Shown: positions 39,126-49,088 of the stretch, piece after piece
Layout: every line of letters starts with the position of its first letter
Numbering within the stretch: the first letter of the stretch is position 1
Virus record (IMG/VR): IMGVR_UViG_3300036770_005300
Location: 1-52,926 of that record
Origin: a virus
Length of the DNA: 52,926 nt
Reading direction: 5' to 3' (one strand)
Position numbers and translations under genes: made by a program
The notes under the pieces: model-generated
Told to the model about the DNA's origin: nothing
Databases searched by the model: none
The model's input: only the letters and a program-made list of their open reading frames with translations

Positions 39126-39126
39126 G

Positions 39127-39798
39127 TCAGTTGCCCTTCACTTTCACGGTGAACAGGGCCGCACCACCGAACTGGATCGCGAAGCTCGAGCCCGCCGGCT
39201 TGGTGATCGTCTCCGGCTTGATCACCTTGCCAGCCGTCACGGCCGCGCTGGTGATGTTGGCTGCGGTGCGGCTGTAGCTGAATGCGTTGGTGGTGACCGA
39301 CGTGATGGTGTAGGTGCCGTTCAGCACGCCGTTGTCCAACTCGGTCACGACCACCACATCACCCACCTGGAAGCCGTGGGCGTTGCAGGTGAGTGTCGCG
39401 ATGTTGCTCGACAGCGACACGTTGGTGATCGACTTCTGCCCGGCGGTGCTCACGAACACCAGACCCAGCAGTAGGTCGCTGGCGCTGGTGTCGTTGTAGA
39501 AGGCCACCGTGTTGAAACTGAACCCGCTCCCACTGGCGCTCCAGGCCACAGGATCAGCCAGGTTCAGGCTGTAGAGGCCGTTCACCGTCTCGCTGGTGCT
39601 GGCGGTGCAGGTCACCCCACCGGTGGTGTAGCCGTTGCCATTGGCCACCTCTGCCAGCTGGCTGCGCTGCGTCAGCGCCTGCAGCTCCGGCACCGTGGTG
39701 GCCAGCATGGCCTTGATGGTGTCGGTGCTGCAGTTGTGCCCCTTCTCGAATGCAGCCTCTGCGAATGACGGTACGGGGATGAAGGTGCAGACAGCCAT
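39127..39798 (-). CDS. Tail structural protein with HGxxxGD beta module
   Basis: 223 residues. Near residue 130 the pattern IATLTCNAHGFQVGDVVVVT, then NGTYTITSVTTNAFSYSRTA, is the small beta module also present in the major tail protein (ITTSAAHGLATGDKVKVTAT). Such modules decorate many virion proteins. GGAAAACT lies 20 nt upstream. Presumably a tail or baseplate component. Confidence 0.65.
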   Translation of the reverse strand: MAVCTFIPVPSFAEAAFEKGHNCSTDTIKAMLATTVPELQALTQRSQLAEVANGNGYTTGGVTCTASTSETVNGLYSLNLADPVAWSASGSGFSFNTVAFYNDTSASDLLLGLVFVSTAGQKSITNVSLSSNIATLTCNAHGFQVGDVVVVTELDNGVLNGTYTITSVTTNAFSYSRTAANITSAAVTAGKVIKPETITKPAGSSFAIQFGGAALFTVKVKGN

Positions 39799-39818
39799 AG
39801 CCCTGTGAAGCTCGCGTC

Positions 39819-39826
39819 AGTTTTCC
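39819..39826 (-). promoter_or_regulatory. GGAAAACT box, 39127 unit
   Basis: Perfect box 20 nt before the ATG at 39798, within a 37-nt gap. Confidence 0.62.
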
Positions 39827-39835
39827 CGCCTGGCC

Positions 39836-42800
39836 CTATGGCCCGGTCGGCACTGCCGTGATCGAGGTTGCCGCCAGCTCCAGGCGCACATGGTCTACGT
39901 GAGCCACGATGCCCTGGTTGAAGATGATCTGGTTTTCGGTTGAGCCGACCCTGAAGCCGTTGGGATAGGCCCTGCTGTCGTAGACCGGAATCTCGCCTTC
40001 GTAGGAATCGACGTAAGGAATCTCGGTTCCATTGGCAGCAAAGCGGCGCAGGCCGCTGGCTTCACGCACCAGCTTGATGTAGGACCAGGCGTTGAAAGGA
40101 ATCGTGGCGATCCTGTAATCCGAGAACGGGTAGTCTTCCAGCAGGACGTAGCACTCCGTCTGGTTGCTGGCCGGAACCAGCGACAATTCGAGCCAGGTGG
40201 TGCTGTTGGCCTCCATCAGCAGCAGGCACCGCCTCACATTGGCGCTGACCGGAGGCCTTACGTAGAGCGAGACCGAGAAGGGATCGCCGGCAGCGATCGG
40301 GAAGCCGGTGCCGGCCACCACGATGGCGGTGCCTGTGCCGGGGAAGTCGGCCGCCTTGCTGCCCCACTTCGCCTGAGCGGTGGTCTGGGTCACGCCTGAC
40401 TGGCCGCCAGTCACCACCACCGACACGGCGTTGTTGTTGCCGCTGGTGTCCACGAACGTGCTGCCCGTGCCTTCCATCTCCAGGAGCACCGCAGTGCTGC
40501 TGCCGCCCGTGTTGGTCAGCGTGACGGGCGCCGGCTGGAGCACCAGCTGCGCGGTGCCCACCTCCAGGGTGTTGATCGGCACCTCATCCAGCAGCGTCAC
40601 CTGGTCAGGCTGGAGCTGCAGCTGGGCCGGGAACAGCCTGATCGCAGCCTGGCTGGTGATGTCGCTGTCGGGAGCGATCGGCACCTCTGTGACGGTGGTG
40701 CCGATGCGCTCGAGCTTCACGTAGTCCACCCGGCCGACGAAGCCAAAGCCGGCCTGGATTTCAGCGCTTGTGCCGCCAACAATCAGGGCGTTGTAGGTGT
40801 TGGTGTCGATGATGGGGCCGCTGTAGGTGTCAGAGTTGAACAGCTCGATTCCATTCACCGCGAATCGGCGCAGACCATTGGTCTCCCGCACGATCTTGAT
40901 GTAACACAGCTGATCCCGTGGAACCGTCGCTACCCTGTAGTCGGTTGCGAGCATTCCCGGTGTTTCCTCGATCAGGTAGATGCGGCTTTGATCGTTGTAG
41001 GGCTCAGCCTTGATCTGAATCCCGCTGCCGTCTGGGTTGACCAGTTCAAGCACCTGCCGAATCACGGGCCCACTGCCACTGTCCCAGGTCTGCGGGCTGA
41101 GGTAGAAGCTCACGCTGAAGGCCTCGCTGCTCACGATCTCGAACTGCGACCCACCGACCACCACCGCACCGCCGGTGCCATCGAACTCGGCCGCCTTCGT
41201 GCCCCACTGCGACAGGCCGGTGCTTTGCGTCACCGTTCCAACCACCGTCACGGTGTGGTTGTTGATGCTGCTGTCCACAAAGGCGCTGCCGCTGCCTTCC
41301 ATCTCCAGCAGCAGCTCGGTGGTGCTCGCCAGGTTGATCAGGTTGATCGGGTTGGGCTGCAGCACGATCTGCGCCGTCTGCACCTCCACCGCCGCGATGC
41401 CCACATTGCTGACCAGCGTGATCGGCGCCGGCTGGAGCACGATCTGGGCCGGCAGCACCTCGAGCAGGGTGTCGATCGGCTGCACGCTGCCACCGATGGC
41501 CACGCCACCATCCAGCTCCAGTTCAGTCGGCAACCACGTCTGCACCTCCACGCTGCCGCCCACCAGCACGCCGCCCTGGAGCTCCACCGTCTCGTGGTAC
41601 GGCCGCACGATCTGCGCCGGGTTGATCACCGCGGCATAGGTTGGCGCCTGCCCGCTGGGCAGTGCTGCGAACAGGCTCTGCAGGTTCGGGTTGGTGAAGT
41701 TGAAGCCGTTGGGGATCGCGATCGCATTGGCCGGTAGCGGGTTGGCATTGGTGGTCACCGCAGCAGTGGCCGGCAGGCTGCTGGCGCCAGGCGGCAGGGG
41801 GAACCAGGCATCAGCAACGGCGCCATCGATCGCACCCCAGAACAGCGCGTCGATCGTGCACACCGCACCATCGCGATCGATCGTCCAGGTGGTGCCGTTG
41901 ACGCGGAAGCAGGCGGTGGCCCCATTGAGCCGCACGTAGAGCAGGTCGAACGGCTTGGGAGGGGTGTGGAGCGGTGTGAGCTGGATGCCGCAGCCGTTGC
42001 GGTTGGCCAGCAGCAGGCGGTTCTCGATTCTGGCGTAGTTCAGCGCCTGGGCCTCGGCGTTGCTGGCCTGCACGCTGTAGACGCCATTCACCTTCACGAT
42101 CGCGTCATCGGACACGTAGGAGGGCGACAGCTCCACCACGGTCTGGCTGGTACTGGAACCCACCGCCCAGGTGATCTCTGCGGTCTGCTCCACGCTCGGC
42201 GCCTTGCGTGTGGCCAGTGCCGTGCGCTCGGCCTGCCCGGGCCGCTTCTGCAGGCCGTACTCGCGCTCGGTGCGGATCCGCTGCTCGCTGCCGTAGGGCA
42301 CCAGCTTGAGAGCTTCCTTCAGCAGCTCGCTGACCGGTTCGCCAGCCTCCCGCAGCTTGGCGATGGCATCAGAACCGAAGGGTGTATTGATGTAGGCGGT
42401 GTATTGCCTGGTGGTGGTCTTTGTGACGCCTGAAATCGGGTCGCGGTCGTAGCTTGTCGTCCGCATCATTGTGCATTGATTGCCACTCAGAAACAGGCCA
42501 TGGGGCCCTTCCAGGCCGCAAGCTGACAGGTAGTCACCGACGGGGGTGAACTCCTGGGTGGTTTCACTGCTAGGGGTTGATTCGTCGGCGTATGGGTTGG
42601 TGCCGAACTCAAAGCTCGGCGCCTCAGTGCTACCAGCCGGAAACACCCAATTAGGGTAAGAAAAGCTGGTCGTTGAAAAGCGCAAGCCATTCAGCTCGTT
42701 CGACGACTCCTGTCGCGTCCTCACCCGGTCTTTTTGGTCGTAGCTTGTGGTGAATAACTTGACAGGCATGTAAGTAATGTATTGCTTGACCTGTTCACCC

Positions 42801-43627
42801 GCGTCATTGGTGAAGGTGTGGATCGACTGCACAGGATCACCGCTGACCGTCTCGCGCTCCCAGTTCCGCTTCTTCACCTCGTCTTCGCTCAGGTCCGCAT
42901 CCGGCGGCACCAGCTTCAGGCTGGTGTAACGCGCCAGCACCGCCTCCCCAGGCAGCTCGCCCACATTCGCGGGCGTCAGCTCGATCACGTTCTGCTGGGT
43001 CACCAGCAGCCCAGGGCCCTGCTCCTGGTTCTTGCAGATGAACTCCACTTGCTCCGCTTCATTCACGCGGCAGAAGTAGCCCTCGGACGACACGATGCGG
43101 CCCAGCTCTTCCACGTAGCCGGCGCTCAGGTCCCATTCGTCCACGATCCGGCGGATCGTCATCGGGATCGTGTTCGCAGCCGTCAGCCCCAGCGCGGTGA
43201 GGATCTTGCCGACCACAAAGGCTGCCGTCAGCGGTGGGGTGGCCACGCGCCGCTCCACCTCCGGCACCTCGCTGTTCTCTTCCGTGTTGGTCGGGTTGGT
43301 GATCGGTGGCTTCCGATCTTCCATGTAGGCCAGCTTGCAGCCGACCGACAGCGTGGTTTCACCCCTCCCGCCGAGCGCCAGGGGGTTGATGCTGCTGCTC
43401 AGCACCCGCAGCCGCCGCGGCACCCGTGCGATCCAGCGCTGGCCATCGGAATAGGCCAGGTCCACGGCAGTGCCGGCCGCCACCTGCACCACACCCAGCA
43501 GCACCACGGTGCCGCGCACGGTCACCACACCACTGCCCTGGATGTGGCTGTCAGCCAGCGTGGCGGGCGTCTCCGGGCTCAGCTGGCCCAGGTTGCACCA
43601 CGCATAGGCCCTGGTATCAATCGTCAT
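39836..43627 (-). CDS. Tail tip/receptor-binding protein with two LamG-like domains
   Basis: 1263 residues. The N-terminal 600 or so look like a tail-tip or baseplate hub (AYAWCNLGQLSPETPATLAD, RRIVDEWDLSAGYVEELGR). Two similar LamG-type domains lie near 770-985 (LLLEMEGSGSAFVDSS) and 1044-1260 (LLEMEGTGSTFVDTSG). They are linked by copies of an AQxxLQPxPxxL motif (AQIVLQPAPITL, AQIVLQPNPINL, AQLQLQPDQVTL, AQLVLQPAPVTL). Glycan binding is the likely job of the LamG parts. Starts 2 nt after the gene upstream. Confidence 0.7.
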   Translation of the reverse strand: MTIDTRAYAWCNLGQLSPETPATLADSHIQGSGVVTVRGTVVLLGVVQVAAGTAVDLAYSDGQRWIARVPRRLRVLSSSINPLALGGRGETTLSVGCKLAYMEDRKPPITNPTNTEENSEVPEVERRVATPPLTAAFVVGKILTALGLTAANTIPMTIRRIVDEWDLSAGYVEELGRIVSSEGYFCRVNEAEQVEFICKNQEQGPGLLVTQQNVIELTPANVGELPGEAVLARYTSLKLVPPDADLSEDEVKKRNWERETVSGDPVQSIHTFTNDAGEQVKQYITYMPVKLFTTSYDQKDRVRTRQESSNELNGLRFSTTSFSYPNWVFPAGSTEAPSFEFGTNPYADESTPSSETTQEFTPVGDYLSACGLEGPHGLFLSGNQCTMMRTTSYDRDPISGVTKTTTRQYTAYINTPFGSDAIAKLREAGEPVSELLKEALKLVPYGSEQRIRTEREYGLQKRPGQAERTALATRKAPSVEQTAEITWAVGSSTSQTVVELSPSYVSDDAIVKVNGVYSVQASNAEAQALNYARIENRLLLANRNGCGIQLTPLHTPPKPFDLLYVRLNGATACFRVNGTTWTIDRDGAVCTIDALFWGAIDGAVADAWFPLPPGASSLPATAAVTTNANPLPANAIAIPNGFNFTNPNLQSLFAALPSGQAPTYAAVINPAQIVRPYHETVELQGGVLVGGSVEVQTWLPTELELDGGVAIGGSVQPIDTLLEVLPAQIVLQPAPITLVSNVGIAAVEVQTAQIVLQPNPINLINLASTTELLLEMEGSGSAFVDSSINNHTVTVVGTVTQSTGLSQWGTKAAEFDGTGGAVVVGGSQFEIVSSEAFSVSFYLSPQTWDSGSGPVIRQVLELVNPDGSGIQIKAEPYNDQSRIYLIEETPGMLATDYRVATVPRDQLCYIKIVRETNGLRRFAVNGIELFNSDTYSGPIIDTNTYNALIVGGTSAEIQAGFGFVGRVDYVKLERIGTTVTEVPIAPDSDITSQAAIRLFPAQLQLQPDQVTLLDEVPINTLEVGTAQLVLQPAPVTLTNTGGSSTAVLLEMEGTGSTFVDTSGNNNAVSVVVTGGQSGVTQTTAQAKWGSKAADFPGTGTAIVVAGTGFPIAAGDPFSVSLYVRPPVSANVRRCLLLMEANSTTWLELSLVPASNQTECYVLLEDYPFSDYRIATIPFNAWSYIKLVREASGLRRFAANGTEIPYVDSYEGEIPVYDSRAYPNGFRVGSTENQIIFNQGIVAHVDHVRLELAATSITAVPTGP

Positions 43628-43628
43628 C

Positions 43629-44405
43629 TCAACCTCGCACCTTCACCAGCGTCAGCCCCACGTCGTAGGTGAGGGCCAGCGCACCGCCGTTGGCGCGCAT
43701 CACGGCCGTGGGCCGCGTCCAGCTGGTCGGGAACCAGCTGTTCGCTGCTGGGGTGGTGGCGATCGTGGTCTTCACCCAGGTCTCGAGCAGCGTGAGATGA
43801 GCTGGCGTGACCCAGCCCTCCACCTCGCGCAGTTCCTGCAGCGCCAGGGGGCCGCTGATCACATGCGCGGCCGCAGGGTTCAGCTCCAGCTGCGGCAGCC
43901 CATCGAACGTGTCCGGCCGTGCGGTGAGGTTGATCGTGGCGCCGCCGAGGGTCAGCGTGCCGAGGTTCAGCGGGTTGGTCTGCTCTGCCTGTTCTTCCTG
44001 CTGCCGCAGGATCACGGCCAGGGCCTGGGTGGCATCCACCACCGACACCGACACCCTGGAGAAGATGCCCACCTGGGTGATCGATGGCGCATCGCTGAAC
44101 CAGCACGCCCGGGGGGTGCTCCAGTCGAAGCCGGGCCCGCGGCCGCTCACGGCCACGGTAGAACCAACGGTGCCGGTGAGCTCCGGTGCATCCTCCGGCA
44201 GCCGCGCGCTGCTCCATGCCCGCCAGAGCGCCAGCAGTGAATCCGCCTGGTCTGCCAGCAGCAACCCTGATGCGCTCAGCCCCTCGGCCACCTGCCCGCG
44301 TTGCGCATCCGTCGCATCGAAGGTGAGGGGATGCTCGGCCAGGTTGGGGTAGGTGAAGCTGCTGCCGCCGTAGCTGATGGTGATTGGCAGTGGGGTGGCT
44401 GGCAT
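43629..44405 (-). CDS. Tail tip protein
   Basis: 258 residues. ITISYGGSSFTYPNLAEHPL, DAPSITQVGIFSRVSVSVVD and INLTARPDTFDGLPQLELNP are beta-rich, then a mixed end (TWVKTTIATTPAANSWFPTS). Immediately downstream of the tape measure, where distal tail protein is encoded in most siphoviruses; similarity to Dit is not evident by eye. Confidence 0.6.
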   Translation of the reverse strand: MPATPLPITISYGGSSFTYPNLAEHPLTFDATDAQRGQVAEGLSASGLLLADQADSLLALWRAWSSARLPEDAPELTGTVGSTVAVSGRGPGFDWSTPRACWFSDAPSITQVGIFSRVSVSVVDATQALAVILRQQEEQAEQTNPLNLGTLTLGGATINLTARPDTFDGLPQLELNPAAAHVISGPLALQELREVEGWVTPAHLTLLETWVKTTIATTPAANSWFPTSWTRPTAVMRANGGALALTYDVGLTLVKVRG

Positions 44406-44426
44406 CAGGTGGTGCGGTGGCGAGGT

Positions 44427-47400
44427 TCAGCTGAAGCCCTGGAGGCTGCGGATCAGGCCGGCATTGCCTGGCGTGTGGATCGTGACCCTCCAGTCCCGTG
44501 CTGCGAGGCGGTCGATTGCTGCCCCCAGTTTTCCGAGCAGTGCACCCTGCCGCGCCACGGCAGCGGTGAGGCCGCGCATGCCATCACCACTGCGGGCCAC
44601 CTGCTGGAGCACAGCACCACCACCGCGGGAGCCGCCACGGCCCGCCCGGCCGCCACCGGACCCGAAGGCCCCTGCCATCGCCAGCTGCTCCGTCATCCCC
44701 GCCGGCAGCACCACACCGCGACTGGGGGGCCGCCACATGGCATTGCGGGCGCGGTCGATCAGCGACAGCCGCCCGGAGGCACTGAGCAGCGATTCCTGGC
44801 CCAGCTCGTTCACGCGGTAGCTGGTGCCGGGCTCCACCGGGCCACCAGCCCAGCGGGCCTGTGGCGTGGCTGCGATCTTGGTCAGCGTGCCCAGCAGCGC
44901 CTGGGCGTTGGTGTTGGCGTTGGCGTAGCCACTGGCGAGGGCCTGGGCGGCATTGGCGGTGCTGTCGGTGGTGGTCTTGGCTTGGGCCAGGGCATCGGAG
45001 ATCCCTTTCACCGATGAACCACTGAACAGCGCATCACGGTTCACCTGCTGGAGCTCATCGCTCACGCCACTGGTGCCGCGTGCCGCCTGATCCAGCTGGT
45101 TCAAGGGGCCCTGCAGCGCACGCTCCCACCCCTTGGTGATCGCCTCAGCGCGCTGCGTGTTCGCGGTGCTCTGCTGCTGTGCGTTGAGCGTCTGGCGCTC
45201 CATGCCGAAGATCTGACTGAGCACGGCAAAGCGGCCGGCCTCTGCGCGTTGCTGCTGTTGAGCGAGGCCAACGGCCTGCTGCTGCAACACCACCTGCTGC
45301 TGCAACACCTGGCGTTGCCCCGCGCTGAGGTTGGGGTCCACCAGCTGCTTCTGCAGCTCCAGCAGCCGCTGTTGCTGGGCGATGGTGTTCTGCGCTGCCG
45401 AGCGCTGCGCAGACTGCGCCTCAAGCAGCTGTTGCGCCTGCTTCAGCTGCAGCACCTGCCTCTCGATCTCGAATCGCCTTGCGGTGGCCTGGATCTGCGC
45501 AGCCATGGCGCCCTGCTCACGCTGCTGCACCTCTGCCCGCAGGAAGGCGATGTCGCGCTCCAGGCCGGCCACCTCACGGGTTGATCCACCGCGTTGCCGT
45601 GCAAGCTGCAGCTCGCGCTCAGCGGTGGCGATTGAGGCATTGTCCCGGGTGTTCTGCAGGTTGAACCGGCTCTGCACCAGGGCCGCCTGCGCCTGCTGCA
45701 GGCCCAGCTGTGCTTCGAGGATCTGCTGCTGCCCGCGCAGCCGGGCCGCCACCTGCTCGGCGCCCTGCTTCTGCAGGCCGATCGCGGTGCTCTCCAGCTC
45801 CAGGCGCTGCACGGCGAGGTCATAGACCCGCTGCCAGCGCTGCACCGCCGCCTCGGCGCCCTGCACCTGCAGGTCTGCAATCTCGCGATCGAGCTCTGCA
45901 ATCTGCTGCTGGGCGGCCACAGCCTGATCGCCGGTCAGGCCCTTCAGGCGCTGGATCTGCGCTTCACGCTCCAGCCGTGCTTCGGTGATCGCCAGCTGGC
46001 GCCGTTCTTCCTCGGCCTCTTCACGGGTGAGCGACCCGAGGGCCTGGCGCTGGCTGATCTCCGCTTCGCCCTGGGTGCGGCGGAGCTTCACCAGGGCCAG
46101 CCGGCGGCGCTCGATGTCTTCGGCGGTTTCCTGCGCGGCGTTGTTGGCCTGGGTGGCCTTGGTGTCGGCTTCCGTCACGCCGGCCTTCGCCCGGATCCCA
46201 GCCGCGAGGTTGGCAGTCGCCCGCGCTTCGGCATCGATCGCAGAGGCACGCGCGCGATAGTTGGCCGCCAGGCTGGTGTTGCCCTTCAGGTCTTCTTCAC
46301 CAGCGGAAGCCCGCAGCTGTGCCGCTTGATTTCGACCGGCTTCTGCAAGGCGCGTGAGCTGATCCGCCAGCTGCTTCGCCTTGGTCTTCTGCTCATCGCT
46401 GATGACACCAGACCGCTGCAGCTCTTGGTAGAACGCCATCGCACCTGCCTGTGCAATCCCGAACGTCCCCTGCAGCCGTTCAACCTCCTGGCCTAGGCGG
46501 ATCAGGGAGTAGCCCTCACCGGCAGAACGGAAGAGTTCATCGATTGCGCCACGGCTTTCTATTGCCTTGACTGCATTCTCGCCCAGTGTTTCATTCAGCT
46601 TGCCGACTTCATCGGCAACCGTCTTCTGCGTTTCTGCGAAGTCCTTGCTGATGTCATTGGCGCCGCTCAGCACGTTGTTCCAAACCACGATCGCGCCAGC
46701 GACGGCAGCAGCAGCAGCAACGAACGGCAGCAACGGCGCCACCGCAGCCCATGCCCCCGCGGCAAACGCCTTCAGGCTGGTCAGCAGCGCACCGCTGGCG
46801 ATCGACTGGCCCAGCAGCACCATCGCCGCTGCCCCGTTCTGCGCCGCCATCACCACGTTGGTTTTGATGGCGGTCGCCAGCGCCCCGAAAGAGATCTGGG
46901 TGGTGTTCGCGGCCACCATCGCCGCGATCATCCGGGTCCAGGCGGCACTGGCAAACGCCATGTCGGCCGCCAGCTTGCCGCGCAGCACCGCGCCAAGCGA
47001 CAGCAGGCCCTGGATTGCCGATTGCACCTGCGTCGTCGCCAGCGCCGCCTGAAACAGCAGCAGGCTCACCCGTGCCGCCACCAGGCCGCCCACCAGCAGG
47101 ATCAGCGCCGCACCAACCTGCTTCACCGGGGTGGGCAGGGCCGAGATCGCCCCGGTCACCACGTTCGCTGCATCCACCAGCGGGATCAGGCCCACCACCA
47201 CCACGCTGGCGAAGGTGTTGCCGATCGTGCCGATCGTGCCATCGAGCTGCTTCAGCTTCAGCTCAAAGCCCTGCATCGCATTCCGCGCCGTGTCCGTTGC
47301 GCCCTTGGTGTTGGCCATGGCCGCCGACATCTTCTTGATCTCGGTCTCGCTCTGGTTCAGCAAGGCCAGCCACTTCGTGCCGTCGTCTTCCCCACCGAAC

Positions 47401-48578
47401 AGGTCTGCCGCCAGGCGGATCTTGGCTGCCGGGCCCAGCTTGTCGAACGCTCCCTTCAGCGTGAGCAGCGTCTGCTCCATCGGCTTGAGGGTGCCGTCGG
47501 CCTCGTAGATGTCGATCCCGAGGGTCTTCATCACCTTCGCGGCCGCAGCCGCCTGGCCGGTCAGCTGCTTCATGCCGCCACCGGTCTGCGGTGCTGCACT
47601 GGCCAGCTTCGAGAGGCCATTCCGCAGCGTCACACCAGCCTCTGAGGCGTCGATGCCGGCATTGGTGAGCAGGCCGGCGGCCACCGCCAGCTCTTCCACG
47701 CTCACCCCCAGGATCTTCGCCACCGGGGCGGCGTACTTGAACGCCATCCCGAGTCCGCTCACGCTGGTGGCCGAGGAATTGGCGCCCTGGGTGAGGGCAT
47801 CCACCACCCGTTGCGCATCCTTCGCCTGGAGGCCGAAGCCCTTCAGTGATGCCGACACCACGTCACCCATCTGGGCGAAGCCGGTGCCGGTGGCCTCCGC
47901 ACCGCGCACGATCGCCCCCAGGCTCTGGGTGGCCTGGTCCACCGTCATGCCGCCGCGCACCAGCTCCGTGGCCAGCTGGGCCACCTCGAGCTGTGTGCCG
48001 GCCGCTTCGATACCGACGGCATCCACCGCCTTGGACAGCTTCTCGTAGCCGCCCTGCTCACCGCCGGCCGATGCCGCCTTGCGGATCTCGGTGTCGAGCT
48101 GCCCGAAGCCGCTCACCAGGCCCTTCAGCACACCGACGATCTGCCCGCCGGCCTGCAGCACCGATGTGGTGAGCGTGTTGGCGATGCTGAACGCCACGCC
48201 GGTCACGGCGGCATCGATCAGATCGAAGCCGTCGGCCGCCTGCTGGCCCGTGCGCTCCGCCTCTGCCGCGAATGCCTTCAGCTCGCGCTGCGAGGCCCCC
48301 AGCTCCGCATTCAGCCGCCCCAGCTTCTTGAGCGTGGCCTCAGGGATGATCTCGCCCTTCGGGCTCTCGAACTGGAGCGTGGTGCGGTTGAAGGCCAGGC
48401 CAACCTGTTTCGCCGCACGCTCCGCCCGGGCGACCAGATCATCGAGGCCCTTCTGCGCCTGGTTGTTGATCGCCTGGCCGAACACCGACCCGCTGGCTGT
48501 GCCCGCCTCTTCCAGCTGCCGCTGCAGATCCTTTGCGTTCTCCAGCAACAACCTTGCGCTGATGTCGAGATCCGCCAC
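44427..48578 (-). CDS. Tape measure protein
   Basis: 1383 residues from a GTG. Residues about 140-430 carry the TP901-type core (GGYEKLSKAVDAVGIEAAGT, ELVRGGMTVDQATQSLGAIV, GLLTNAGIDASEAGVTLRNG). Hydrophobic segments occur near 465-520 and 590-650 (VAPLLPFVAAAAAVAGAIVV). Long Gln/Glu/Arg coiled coils fill about 860-1190. By the known rule of about 0.15 nm per residue the tail would be close to 200 nm. It sets tail length and is ejected into the cell with DNA. Confidence 0.9.
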   Translation of the reverse strand: MADLDISARLLLENAKDLQRQLEEAGTASGSVFGQAINNQAQKGLDDLVARAERAAKQVGLAFNRTTLQFESPKGEIIPEATLKKLGRLNAELGASQRELKAFAAEAERTGQQAADGFDLIDAAVTGVAFSIANTLTTSVLQAGGQIVGVLKGLVSGFGQLDTEIRKAASAGGEQGGYEKLSKAVDAVGIEAAGTQLEVAQLATELVRGGMTVDQATQSLGAIVRGAEATGTGFAQMGDVVSASLKGFGLQAKDAQRVVDALTQGANSSATSVSGLGMAFKYAAPVAKILGVSVEELAVAAGLLTNAGIDASEAGVTLRNGLSKLASAAPQTGGGMKQLTGQAAAAAKVMKTLGIDIYEADGTLKPMEQTLLTLKGAFDKLGPAAKIRLAADLFGGEDDGTKWLALLNQSETEIKKMSAAMANTKGATDTARNAMQGFELKLKQLDGTIGTIGNTFASVVVVGLIPLVDAANVVTGAISALPTPVKQVGAALILLVGGLVAARVSLLLFQAALATTQVQSAIQGLLSLGAVLRGKLAADMAFASAAWTRMIAAMVAANTTQISFGALATAIKTNVVMAAQNGAAAMVLLGQSIASGALLTSLKAFAAGAWAAVAPLLPFVAAAAAVAGAIVVWNNVLSGANDISKDFAETQKTVADEVGKLNETLGENAVKAIESRGAIDELFRSAGEGYSLIRLGQEVERLQGTFGIAQAGAMAFYQELQRSGVISDEQKTKAKQLADQLTRLAEAGRNQAAQLRASAGEEDLKGNTSLAANYRARASAIDAEARATANLAAGIRAKAGVTEADTKATQANNAAQETAEDIERRRLALVKLRRTQGEAEISQRQALGSLTREEAEEERRQLAITEARLEREAQIQRLKGLTGDQAVAAQQQIAELDREIADLQVQGAEAAVQRWQRVYDLAVQRLELESTAIGLQKQGAEQVAARLRGQQQILEAQLGLQQAQAALVQSRFNLQNTRDNASIATAERELQLARQRGGSTREVAGLERDIAFLRAEVQQREQGAMAAQIQATARRFEIERQVLQLKQAQQLLEAQSAQRSAAQNTIAQQQRLLELQKQLVDPNLSAGQRQVLQQQVVLQQQAVGLAQQQQRAEAGRFAVLSQIFGMERQTLNAQQQSTANTQRAEAITKGWERALQGPLNQLDQAARGTSGVSDELQQVNRDALFSGSSVKGISDALAQAKTTTDSTANAAQALASGYANANTNAQALLGTLTKIAATPQARWAGGPVEPGTSYRVNELGQESLLSASGRLSLIDRARNAMWRPPSRGVVLPAGMTEQLAMAGAFGSGGGRAGRGGSRGGGAVLQQVARSGDGMRGLTAAVARQGALLGKLGAAIDRLAARDWRVTIHTPGNAGLIRSLQGFS

Positions 48579-48600
48579 GGTTGCCCTACCTCTGAGGGTG

Positions 48601-48608
48601 AGTTTTCC
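48601..48608 (-). promoter_or_regulatory. GGAAAACT box, tape measure unit
   Basis: Perfect box 22 nt before the GTG at 48578, in the divergent gap shared with the plus gene at 48678. Confidence 0.62.
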
Positions 48609-48677
48609 GCCCCTCGCTCTTTACTGCTGAGCTGGCCTACCTTCTCGGCTGAACAGCTCTCACGGTCCACTGCTGCC

Positions 48678-49088
48678 ATGACGAAACGACGAGCGCCATT
48701 GCGCCTCACTCCGCTCGACTACGTGGTAGCTGGGTGCGCCACTGTTGCGACTGCTGCCCTGGTGGTCGGCTGGCTGGTGCCGATGGTGCAGGACCGGCTT
48801 CACACCTGGCCGCCAAGCGCTGATGCCACGCTCCGCCGCTGCAGGGATGCCGTGAAGCGTGAAGCGCTCAAGATCCAGTGGCGCCCCTACTGGAAGCACG
48901 TGGAAGACAAGGCCAGGGCCGCCAGCCTGCTGAAGGACCCGATCAACACCCGTGAGGTGGTCGTGAGCTACCGCGCGCAGGACAATGCCACCGGTGATCT
49001 CTACCAGACCTGGGCAATCTGCACGATGAAACCTACCGGCATCAAAATCATGCTGTTCGATGATGTGCGTGAGCTGATGAAGAGCTGA
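48678..49088 (+). CDS. Membrane-anchored cargo protein between tail genes
   Basis: 136 residues, plus strand, with one N-terminal membrane segment (VVAGCATVATAALVVGWLVPMV, residues about 16-37) and a soluble part (LKIQWRPYWKHVEDKARAAS, VVSYRAQDNATGDLYQTWAI). It sits alone between tape measure and tail terminator genes and ends where the next convergent gene ends. Typical of a moron gene, for example one expressed from a prophage. No family recognised. Confidence 0.62.
   Translation: MTKRRAPLRLTPLDYVVAGCATVATAALVVGWLVPMVQDRLHTWPPSADATLRRCRDAVKREALKIQWRPYWKHVEDKARAASLLKDPINTREVVVSYRAQDNATGDLYQTWAICTMKPTGIKIMLFDDVRELMKS

Noticed and set aside
11701-41720. Cyanobacterial HIP1 palindrome GCGATCGC
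   Set aside because: Only a few scattered copies were noticed (for example near 11700 and 41712), too few by eye to claim enrichment or to use as a host marker.
44527-44534. A further GGAAAACT on the minus strand
   Set aside because: It lies in the C-terminal codons of the tape measure (GKL) more than 100 nt from the next start, so it is most likely chance.
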